Shown here piece after piece: positions 55,314-64,000 of a stretch of 64,000 nt of DNA. A program made the translations under genes and the position numbers. The notes under the pieces are model-generated. The model was not told the origin of the DNA. It saw nothing but the letters and a program-made list of their open reading frames with translations, and did not search any database. The first letter of the stretch is position 1, and the number at the start of each line of letters is the position of its first letter. Source of the stretch: Beverwykella pulmonaria (lineage: Eukaryota > Ascomycota > Dothideomycetes > Pleosporales > Melanommataceae); NCBI GenBank assembly GCA_001599595.1, contig BCHH01000002.1, positions 906,390-970,389 of the forward strand, in the 5' to 3' direction.

Positions 55314-56582
55314 CTACTGGGGAGTATTACCTTCAACAGGAGTCACGCCGGCAGCTCCCTCACTGCTGGTACCATTGCTCAGTGTTGGCGGTGCACCCCT
55401 CCTACCCCTCTGACTATCGATATCGCCTTTAATAGCCTTCTCCAGCTCCCTGATCCTGCTCTTGAGCACCTCGTTCTCCCGCTTAGCTTCCTCAAGCTCT
55501 TGCTTGTAATGTGCCACTTCCTCATATCGGGGTGTGCTGACCACGCTCGCGCTCCTACTCAAACTCCTTGCTTGTTGTGCACTTGATGGGTCACCAGGAG
55601 CCTGCTGAGACGACGCGGAGTAGCGGTGCGGGATTCCGACCGTGGCAGACGTCAGTGGAATACCTGTAGCGAACGTGGTAGGGCCTGTGTAAGGAGCATT
55701 TATGCTACCACGCGAGACGCTAGAGGAGCTGCGGTGGCGGCGGGCAGAGGTGGGGTGCGTTGGCCCATAATTTTCGGGCCCATCGAGGATGGCGGCGGAC
55801 GTTGCGCTCGAGGCTGTGGAGGCTACAGATGCAGAGTGTGCACGGAGGGCTGAGAGTTCGCGGGTCAGGCGGTTCACCTGGTAGCTGTCAGCTCCCATAT
55901 GTACGCAAGTAGATATTGAGACCAAAGTCTCAGATGTCAGAGTAGCACAAGATTTACATACCACGGCCTCCTGTTCCTTCTCCAACTCCAAGTGCAACTC
56001 AGCGGCAGTCAAGGGCCGAGGATGGCGCATAGGGACGCCAGCAGCATCAACGCTCGGTACGTATCCCCCCAAACTTGGGCTCAACGGGGGAAAAGGGTGA
56101 CCATACTGGGTAGAGGCCAGGGTATGGCCACCGGGCGATGCAAGAGGTAGCGGTGGCGGGCTCATCGGATATATCTGCGATGCTCGACGCGAAGTTGGTG
56201 TCGAGTTCTGGCGAGATGCAGACTGTGCCGACGGTGCCGACGGCGCTCCTCCTGGGGGAGGCTGCGGGGTGGTCGCATTTCGAGGAGATATGGGAGCAAC
56301 CGAGTTGAGATCTGGAGCCATTTTGCCGTGTCGTGGAGGCCTGTGGCGGACGCGAGAAACTCTGGTCGGCGTGGAATGCGGAGGACAGAGGAGGGCGGGG
56401 AAGGGAGCAGTGGTGGCCGATGAAGCGAGGCGGTCGCGTTCACTCTGCTGCCATTGTTTTGTTGTGATGACTCTTCGCCCAGGCCGCGGCGGATTGTCCT
56501 TGTCCTTGTCGACCTTGTTTGGCGATGCGTTGTTGTCGAGTGAATGGAACAGGGCTGGTCCCGTCCAAGAGTCGTCATCCAC
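55314..56582 (-). CDS. Pro/Ser-rich protein with C-terminal coiled coil
   Basis: Two minus-strand exons, 56582-55962 and 55877-55314 (394 aa). The 84-bp intron (GTATGT, branch GCTGAC, TACCAG) keeps frame, so an unspliced reading would falsely add 28 residues. The long disordered region contains SQIYPMSPPPLPLASPGG. A conserved-looking helix (RPLTAAELHLELEKEQEAV/VNRLTRELSAL) and a C-terminal coiled coil (VAHYKQELEEAKRENEVLKS, then RIRELEKAIKGD) are present. An internal ATG at 56321 (MAPDLNSVAPISP) is an equally likely start. Function unknown. Confidence 0.65.
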   Translation of the reverse strand: MDDDSWTGPALFHSLDNNASPNKVDKDKDNPPRPGRRVITTKQWQQSERDRLASSATTAPFPALLCPPHSTPTRVSRVRHRPPRHGKMAPDLNSVAPISPRNATTPQPPPGGAPSAPSAQSASRQNSTPTSRRASQIYPMSPPPLPLASPGGHTLASTQYGHPFPPLSPSLGGYVPSVDAAGVPMRHPRPLTAAELHLELEKEQEAVVCKSCATLTSETLVSISTCVHMGADSYQVNRLTRELSALRAHSASVASTASSATSAAILDGPENYGPTHPTSARRHRSSSSVSRGSINAPYTGPTTFATGIPLTSATVGIPHRYSASSQQAPGDPSSAQQARSLSRSASVVSTPRYEEVAHYKQELEEAKRENEVLKSRIRELEKAIKGDIDSQRGRRGAPPTLSNGTSSEGAAGVTPVEGNTPQ

Positions 56583-57017
56583 TCACGACACTCACACATC
56601 GCCAGGATGTCATCAACATGAAGCGCTCATTTCGCTATTCGACCAGGCTTAAAATCAACCAAAGTCAAAATCTACTCGCAAATCAATTCGGCACGCCACG
56701 AAATCTCCAAACATTCGTACATAAGCGGTTGTGGTTCGTCTAATTATTTCGGATTGTGGAGCACTTCTCTCCACCGATACCGCAGGAAGGTACATGGCAT
56801 CTGCGGTGGTATCTAACCTAACTAGCTTCCATGAGTCGATTGAGCGACTCTAGCTATGCAATCATGTCCTTTTCAATTCCCGGATTCCTCTCCCCTAAGC
56901 TTCATAGCAATGCTTTTAACACACTTGGAGGTCCCATGCCTAACTCCAAGCCCGCAAATGCTCTATATCGTAATGTGACCCGGTTCGGGTATCAAGAAAA
57001 AAGGCTCTGGTCTGATT
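56583..57017. other. Intergenic
   Basis: Short region between two minus-strand genes. No gene is seen. Confidence 0.5.
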
Positions 57018-58543
57018 CTAGTAGGTTCTGGCCAGATTGCGGAGATACCAGTCTACCAATCTCCTGCCTACCTTCGCCTCTGAGACATGGATGAGATCCT
57101 GGTTTATGTTAGCTACTATGATTTGATTGAGGTCTTGATGGTCGCTTACGCCTTCCATAGCATAGTCGAGATCGCTGCTGTGAACAATGTCTCCCTCCAA
57201 TAGTCCACCCTCACTCCACCTGACCTGCCTGTTCCTCTGCTTGTTAACGAGCAGCCAGCACCTCAGCTTCTCCGGTTCGACCTCAAGGAATCCAGCCAAC
57301 TTCTTCAGATCCATAGTTGTGTAGAGCTTGAGGTAGCTCTTTACTGTTGGCGACATCATGTTGACCTTGACCTCTTCCATGAAGATGCGGAGGTGGTGCT
57401 CGACGGGGTCGATGTTGATTTCTGGGTTGTCAAAGTCGGGGGGAGTGGGGTTGATGAATTTGGGGCACGCATTTCGGAACATTTCCTCGAAAAGGGGCAG
57501 AGATTCCGGTCCACCTCGCTGCAGCCTATTGAACTGCTCGCCATACTTCTCACGCAGAGCAGTATGGATGGTGTCGTCGAGCCTTGTGGGGTGGAAGGCA
57601 ACACAGATGGCAATCAGGGCATACATCTGGTCGTTCTTTTTGGTGATCGAATCGTACTGGGCGTTCTTCTGGAAGTTCTTCGTCCGCGAGACATAGACCA
57701 AGATGTGGCTGAACATCCGGATGGCATCCGCATATCGGCGCATCATCATGTATGAGAAGCCGACGTAGTAGTATGTGGTGAAGTGTGCTGCCATGACGCG
57801 GGCGAACATGGCTTTCTTGTTCAGTTCAATGTCGTCCAAGGTCTTGAGAGCTAGACTGAAGTCTCCAAGCAGACAGTGCACCCGTAGGAGGCCGATGATG
57901 GAGAAATACCCTAGCATCTTGTATAGCGGCCTCGTGCCGTACTCTCCAGCGTATGCAGTCGGGTCCTCCAGTCGCTTCATAGCCGCAAGCTGTTCGCTGA
58001 TCTGTGACCTCTGGATGAGCGAGTATAAGACGTTGAGAACGCTGTAGCAACCCCATGTGTTCGGGTTCTCCCGCAAAATCTGAATCTCCTCCGGGTTGTC
58101 GTTTTTCAAGGCGACCTTTTGGCGGTAGCTGCAGAAGCTGTTGAACTGGTAGATGAACTCGTCGATGACATCCCATGCCCAGAAGTACTACCCCAAAATG
58201 TCAATTTTGCACTGCCTTTGCCACGAATGCACCTTACATTTGGAACCTCTAGATCTACCGGTCCCTCCGAGTTCAGTATGTAGTGGAAGAGATTGCAATA
58301 GTTGTCGTAGCTCGCAAATTTCGTCTCCAGGGTCGCCTGGAACTCCAGCGGGGTCGCCGCAGCCTGCAACTGTGCGTGTATATCTTGGCTAATATTGACG
58401 TTTGAGGAAATCTGGTCCAGGTCGTCCATACCGTCGAACTGCACCTGCTGTCGGTAATCGTTCACCAGGGCCTCCTCCTCAATATCAGAATCGTCGGCTG
58501 GGGCGCGCCGAACCTCGCCATTCTGTCGATCGCGTAGACTCAT
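57018..58543 (-). CDS. EIF3L: Eukaryotic translation initiation factor 3 subunit L
   Basis: Three minus-strand exons: 58543-58238, 58187-57150, 57098-57018 (474 aa, the usual length). eIF3l landmarks: EVPNYFWAWDVIDEFIYQFN, YSVLNVLYSLIQRSQISEQL, MLGYFSIIGLLRVHCLLGDF, YYYVGFSYMMMRRYADAIR, and the PCI end DLKKLAGFLEVEPEKLRCWL, then ISEAK-type VSEAKVGRRLVDWYLRNL. The second intron is 51 bp and in frame (GTAAGC...GCTAAC...ACCAG); removing it restores AMEG/DLIHVSEAK. It is a component of the eIF3 complex that binds the 40S subunit in the cytosol. Confidence 0.95.
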
Positions 58544-59516
58544 TGTCAGAATTTAGGCGGCGGGCCGCTAGGATCGTGGGATGGACGGTTGATGGAGGTT
58601 GTCTACGCCGTTGTCTCGTTGTGCGGAGTTGCGCTTAGAATTTCGCACTGTGCGCCAAGACAGCGGCGCTTGGACCAGGCGGGGCGGGACTTGGAGGGCA
58701 GTCGATTCCTCCCAAACTTTGTTCCGCACATCATTTTCTGAGGGCACCAACGTGTCCTTAGGGTTGACACATATAATCACATAGTGCAGAGCCATGATCG
58801 CCTCTTTAATTTCTCACTAGATTCCCGTTGTGGTCGCCAAATTTGGCGACACCAATGGCAAGGCACGGCTTGGAGGGAGGGGAACAGGAATGACTTCAGT
58901 CGATGCGATTCTTCCAACTTTTCGCTATCAGTAGTAGGTGCACCAACAGGTCCAGAAGAATCGATATCTTAGTGTTCCATACTATCACCCCGGGCGAGCT
59001 CTCCGGGGATGCTTCTTGAGACAGAAAGGTAGAACTCCATTCTGAAAGTTTGCAGAGTTAGGATATACTTTCACCGCTGGAATCTATGAACTATCTTGCT
59101 CATCACTGCGCAGCTTCGACACATGTGCTCGGAAGTGACAACATAGTAGATAGCATACCTCGGTCTTCTCTCCGCTGTATAATAATGCCCCGACGTCATT
59201 TATCTCACCGCCATACGGCTCGCATTTGCTTCCAGACCTGTCAAATCTATTTCGGACTCCTTGCTCTTTCGGACTAAATACGGTAGTCTTCGGATCCAGA
59301 TCGCACAAATAACACGTTCTAGTTTCCCATCTTTCAATCATCGGATTCGGCTGTACAGTTTCATCTTGCTTCTACGTGGTAGCTGTCTCGTTGCACTCAG
59401 AATCCCATCCTGTCCCCGTCATTTGTTCGAACTTTATTCAACCATGTTGATCTAACCTAGACTTCGGCTTCCCATCTCCAAGCCTTGCCTAAGAATAGTC
59501 TTTCCAATTTGATTCC
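58544..59516. other. Intergenic
   Basis: Promoter of the eIF3l gene plus about 0.7 kb with only short family-less open frames. Confidence 0.45.
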
Positions 59517-59908
59517 ATGTCTTTCCCCCTACAAACAACATCCTCCTGTTCCTCACTCGAAACCCGGCACTCATATCCAAGCAATTCAAAGACTACTGGG
59601 AGAACAGGCACATTCCGCTCATCCAATCGCTCACCGGCCCCTTCTTTCTGCTATTCATCACGTGATGCTTCTTGCTCGAATAGACCGTCGAGGCTTTGGC
59701 GGCCCTGCAAATTGTGACCTCTCCCTACTGGTCTTGAGAGGATCCATAGACGATTTTGCCCATGATGCTACTTCTGAGATGACGTTTGAGACCGAGACCA
59801 CTCTATATAAGCCTGAGGCTGCGTCGATATGGCGAGAGATGAAGAGCAATTTCTGGATACAGGGAAGTCATCGTGGTTGTAGGAGATACTAGGGCTACAA
59901 GGCCGTGA
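59517..59908 (+). pseudogene. EthD-domain protein remnant
   Basis: An ancestral reading starts MSFP and continues after a one-base slip as TNNILLFLTRNPALISKQFK then DYWENRHIPLIQSLTGP. After a second slip it reads LARIDRRGFGGPANCDLSLL, FAHDATSEMTFETETTLYKP and, in another frame, EVIVVVGDTRATRP with a TGA at 59906-59908. Block order matches small EthD-domain (PF07110) dimeric alpha/beta-barrel proteins of about 130 aa. At least two frameshifts break it and no introns of usable size explain them. Confidence 0.7.
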
Positions 59909-60231
59909 CATGGAGAGAAAGCGGAAGGATCAGAGTTATAGCGAGTGGTGACAGACTGTCAAGCAAGAGTTCGATGTAAATGGGTTAAGCGTGGAGTTTC
60001 TGGGATTATGGCGACGCACTGTCAGAAGAGCAGGGGTTTGATGTTATGTTTGCGTACGTGTCTCATCAAAGTGCAGAACTGTTGTCGTACTACTTGGGCA
60101 GGGGTACACGAAGAGCACTTCCGATTAGCGTAAACATTGCCCTGGCAAATACAATTAGACATAGCAATTTTATGAACCCTCTTATCCCCCTCTTGAGTTT
60201 ACTTCACCGTCCTATCATGCTCTTATACCCC
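59909..60231. other. Intergenic
   Basis: About 320 bp between the EthD remnant and the 3' end of the nitrilase gene. Nothing recognised. Confidence 0.5.
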
Positions 60232-61512
60232 CTACAGCTTCCCCTTATCCCCACTAGAATGTCTATAGTCGTAATGCCAGTCATGCCTCGCCAAATCAGA
60301 CCTAACCTGATAATTTTCTTCTGCATCCTCCAGAATCTGCATATCCAAATCCACAACACTCATCCCCTCAGCACAACTCCCCAGCCTCGTTAGCGCCCCC
60401 ACAAAAGGAACCACAACTTGACTAAGTCCCGCGTATCCTCTTCCCGGTGGACCTCCCGCGTTAGCGAAGACGATCGCTGAACACCAATATCAGCCCCACT
60501 CAGCCCCAGCCCTCTAAAGCCGTATTTGGGTAGAAAGGGACGAACGGAGGAACTAGGACGTACCGCAGGTATTCTCAAATGCCCTCGCCGTCAACACACT
60601 GTCCAGAAACAGCGCCTCGGCAGACGGATTCAACGCCAACCTTCACAACAGCCATTCTCGATCAGCAAACATCCAAAAAGCTCAAGGATCTCGCACATAT
60701 TGGTGCCCTGAGATACCTACCCCTTCTCATTACAATCCCTGAGCGTCCAAAACGTCGGCACGATGACCATCTTCGCTCCATTCGCTATCAACTCTCTAAA
60801 CGCCTCGGGAAATGCCAGGTCCCAGCAGATCAACATCCCAACTTTGCCCAGGGGCGTGTCAAACACCTCGTGAACTTCACGGCCTGAGCCGGTAAGGTGG
60901 TCGCGCTCGGGGCCCCAAAGGTTTTTCTTAACGTACTTCCCAATGACCTCGCCCGTGCCATCAATAAAATACGCCACATTGAGCAACCTCTGCCCTTCCT
61001 CCTTATCCTCATGCCACTCTACAATCGTTCCAGGAACAATACACATGCCCACCTCCTTCGCCAGATCTTTATACCAGCCCAGATACGTGCTCCACTCCTT
61101 CGCCAGATCCACAAAGCCAGGCTCATTTGGTTTCCAATTCGTCAGGTGATATTCGGGAAGCACGGCGAGTTGAGCACCTTGAGATGCAGCGGAGCGGATG
61201 AAAGACGCGGCTTTTGCAAAATTTTGGGCCGGCTGCATGGGCTGAGCAGTGTGAGATAGTTAGATCATGAGAGAGGTGGGACGGGAAGGACGGAGAGAAT
61301 GTTTGAGGGGGCCGCTATGCAGAGAATGATGTAAGATACGAGGGATTGAGTAGACAAATAATTATCTTCGCCCTCTTGCTTGACGAGTCTGAAAGTTGCA
61401 GCACATGCAATCCTGAAATGTCCATTCTGAGGTGCAGACAGCTTAAAAAAGAGTTGGGAAAACGTACTTTAGGGTAGAGTTGGATCACGGCGACTTTATA
61501 GACTGATGCCAT
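60232..61512 (-). CDS. Nitrilase-superfamily carbon-nitrogen hydrolase
   Basis: Four minus-strand exons: 61512-61468, 61241-60721, 60640-60564, 60476-60232 (295 aa). The catalytic triad is visible: Glu in LAVLPEYHLTNW, Lys in VIGKYVKKNLWGPE, Cys in VGMLICWDLAFPEAFREL. Splicing restores DCNEKGLALNPSAEALFLDS and AFENTCAIVFANAGGP, family blocks that are lost in the raw frame. The enzyme should hydrolyse an amide C-N bond in a small molecule; substrate unknown. The first intron is 226 bp. Confidence 0.9.
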
Positions 61513-62165
61513 GGTTAATGAAACGGATGAATTGAATTGATTGCTCGAATCTGTAACTACGAGACACGACGGCGGTAAACTGAAGAAGACAGGTGATATC
61601 TTGAGTGGGGACTTCTCTCGGGTGTAAGGTGCGGAGTTAGCAAGCTAGTTCAGTCTGGGATTGGTTCGAGGGTCCTCCGTCTTCAACGACAAAGACGTCC
61701 TTAGCAATGTCAGATATGAAGTGGTGACCATCATAGGGCATAAATTGAGAGTTTAGAACCACTTGTATTGCACTGGCAGCCAAGCGATGGAGCATGGGTA
61801 TCTAGACACAGAATAAAAATCAAATCCCAACCTGACCATCTTGAAATGTAAGTAGGGAATCCAAAGTTTGAATACAAGCCTGTAAGGTCCATCTGCATCA
61901 AAAACGAATACAAATTAAGATACTCCAGAATCCCGCTGGTGAACCCGAAACAGCATACTCACATTATTGAGCAGATACATGAACGGCGAGGGCCATTCCT
62001 AGAACAAAAGTAGGTGGTATGTGGCGAAGCAGTCGAGCTTCATCCTAGAATCAACAACGTCGTTGGCACTCAGCGCATCTCGGAAGCTTCGCATGCATAC
62101 AATATTGGGTCCCCGTTCGAGGGTGCCCTGGATACAGCCTTGGGGGTGGTTGGACATGCAGATAT
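61513..62165. other. Intergenic
   Basis: Between two minus-strand genes. No supported gene; presumably the nitrilase promoter and the RRM gene 3' flank. Confidence 0.5.
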
Positions 62166-63760
62166 TCAAGCCACGGCTGCGTCAGCCCAGTTGCTACTGC
62201 CCACTCTGACACCACTAGTTATGTACGACTCCCCTTCAGAGTCGGAATCAAGGTCGGATCCGGTATCGAGGAGGGTGTACCGATTTGTGGTCGGTACTGC
62301 TTTCATCGGCACGGACTGAGCAGGCGTCCCTACTCGCATATTCGGGCGCGGAAGCGGAGCAGCACATTCGTCCGGATACCAGTCGATACGAAGTCCCTTG
62401 TACGCAGTGCGAGACATCATGCATGTCCGAGCAAATAGGGCATTGTGAATAGAATTGGTGGAAATATAGGCATCGCTGTTCTTAAAGTTGATCGACACCA
62501 CAACGAGATTGTGAATGTGATCCAGGTGGTCCCGAATTTCATCCTCGGTGAGCTTTCCAGCTGCGCCCCGCACGACTAGGTTTCGACTAGCCCCATTTGC
62601 AATCTTGTTGGACACATGAGACGGTACTTGGAACTGTCGGTCGTTCCAGCGAAACTCAAGCTAGCTCAGGTTAGCCGAGCCTTAAGCTTATCAACACTAC
62701 ACTCACTCGTTTCGTATGCAGGTAAATGTCGTTGCGTTTGGCATAAGCTAAGAATTCATGAGCTCCATCAACGAACGAGATGGTGGCTGAACGGTCATTT
62801 CGGAGGAAGATGTCCAGAAGTCTTCCCCCTCGTATAATGTCCACCAAGTCCTGGTGAGTTGCGCGATCGGAAAGATTGGTTATGAGGATGGTGCGCTGGT
62901 CATGAGTCGAGACCCGTGGATTGGGCGATGTCTGGAAGTCGTCCTCTTTCGGGGAAGTATCAATGGACGAGTCAGGCCTGCCAAAGCTATAAACTCTGTT
63001 GGATGAATGCGGCTGAGGTCTGGGGTGAAGCGAGTCGCCAACCGCCGTATTGTCCGAGTCTGGCGAGGCCTCATATTGAGGCGGGGCCTTCACGGTGACA
63101 GGCACGGGCTTTGGCCTAACAAATTGCTCTTTCCACGTATTGCTATTGCACGCCGCTGGCGGTGCGTGTTCCTCGTGTGTGACCCCACTCTCGCCTGATA
63201 ACAGCGTGTCCAGGGTCTCCGGTGTCAGTCCGCCACGAAACAGTGCAGTTTTCAGCAAATCTACCGCCAGTCAGATACGTGGCATTAAGAAAATGCCTCG
63301 CTATTTCGATTTGGGAAGGAAGCACAGCAAAGTAGAGGTTGCGTACCGTACTCGCGCACTGTCTGGAGCTGTTGAGCCACAACAGTCAGCCATTGCACCA
63401 TAGTAAAGGTATATTCAAGATAGCAGCAGAGCCATGGGGTGATAAGGAGAGTGCTAGAGGGCTGCGAGGAACAGGAAAATGAAACGCCATACCAGGTACT
63501 CGTGCTCGGCCTTGGAGATGGTGACGTTACTAGAGAGGTTGGGAGCAATATCGAGTTCGTGATCAGAAGTATGCTATCATTCCCGTCAGTATGCATGATG
63601 CACATCGCCGGCGATTAGGGGTCGGTGACGTACAAATTCGGCGCTGTCGATTTGATCAGTAACCGTCGAGTGCACCACGAAGCTATCCAGACCATGGCTT
63701 TGACACTTACCGACGCAGCAGGGCTTCGAAGTAGGGTTTCCCTATAGTGACGGTCGCCAT
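62166..63760 (-). CDS. Two-RRM RNA-binding protein
   Basis: Six minus-strand exons: 63760-63711, 63643-63634, 63573-63493, 63368-63347, 63260-62707, 62660-62166 (403 aa). N-terminal MATVTIGKPYFEALLRRAEF is followed by helix VTISKAEHEYLLQTVREYDL and LKTALFRGGLTPETLDTLLS. RRM1 is TILITNLSDRATHQDLVDII...SATISFVDGAHEFLAYAKRN, and RRM2 is RNLVVRGAAGKLTEDEIRDH...DAYISTNSIHNALFA. The overall shape resembles fungal NRD1-type negative regulators of differentiation. Exon 2 is only 10 nt and exon 4 only 22 nt, inferred from phase and family-like sequence. Confidence 0.78.
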
Positions 63761-64000
63761 GGTGGTTAGGAGAAGAGGACAAGTGCGAGGCAAGAGTCGC
63801 CTGTAGCGAGGAACAAGTGAAGAGAAGTAGGTGAACGACTGAAGGCTAATCTTGGCTGGCTATGGTGTGTTTTATCGACAAGGCCAGAGCTCCTACTAGC
63901 GCATCCACTCCCCTGGGAGGCGCGACCCTAGGCCGGTTCGTTCTGCACATCACACTCGTAGCCGCTCTCCACGGCGGCAGCAGCAGCCAGAATGCAAACA

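Overview
The window is nuclear DNA of a filamentous ascomycete (Pezizomycotina). The evidence is short introns of about 45-90 bp with GTRNGT donors and CTRAY branch sites, ascomycete housekeeping genes (eIF3l, SFL1-type HSF protein, XPT1-type phosphoribosyltransferase, E2 enzyme, COX14-like protein), fungal wall/biomass enzymes (GH55, AA9 LPMO) and a HET / NOD-like-receptor locus. A finer placement is not possible from sequence alone. Nearly all multi-exon models below were assembled by hand, by requiring splice sites to restore one reading frame through recognisable protein families.

Layout. (1) 1-12.9 kb is accessory, transposon-marked DNA: a decayed pogo/Fot1 transposase, a HET-domain gene (-), a decayed Tc1/mariner element with both inverted ends, a SesB-like alpha/beta-hydrolase gene (+), an NB-ARC/TPR NOD-like receptor (+), and a decayed BTB-like gene. 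(2) 12.9-24.3 kb holds surface or secreted proteins: a Cys-containing transmembrane protein, a broken uncharacterised gene, a frameshifted secreted protein, an AA9 LPMO and a GH55 glucanase, the last two convergent. (3) 24.3-63.8 kb is a conserved housekeeping block: thioesterase, inositol-monophosphatase-like, XPT1-like, F-box, SFL1-like, BTB, E2, TBC RabGAP, GPI-type surface protein, DUF2458-like, COX14-like, small membrane protein, RRM-like nucleolar protein, two uncharacterised proteins, eIF3l, an EthD pseudogene, nitrilase-superfamily amidase and a two-RRM protein.

The most interesting system is at 1.4-9.2 kb. The HET protein and the hydrolase end in nearly the same 43-residue C-terminal exon, each reached through a 46-bp intron at the same place. 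Its core (I-x-x-N-Q-G-V-V-M-G-H) is matched by the N-terminus of the neighbouring NOD-like receptor (I-S-N-N-Y-G-V-V-V-G-D). This is the layout of a fungal amyloid-signalling cell-death locus of the HET-s/NWD2 or sigma type, here with two different effectors apparently tuned to one receptor. The shared exon plus its 3' flank lies in a ~360-bp inverted duplication, which suggests the amyloid module was copied between effectors as a cassette. The receptor's TPR repeats are nearly identical and contain unresolved bases, so repeat number is unreliable.
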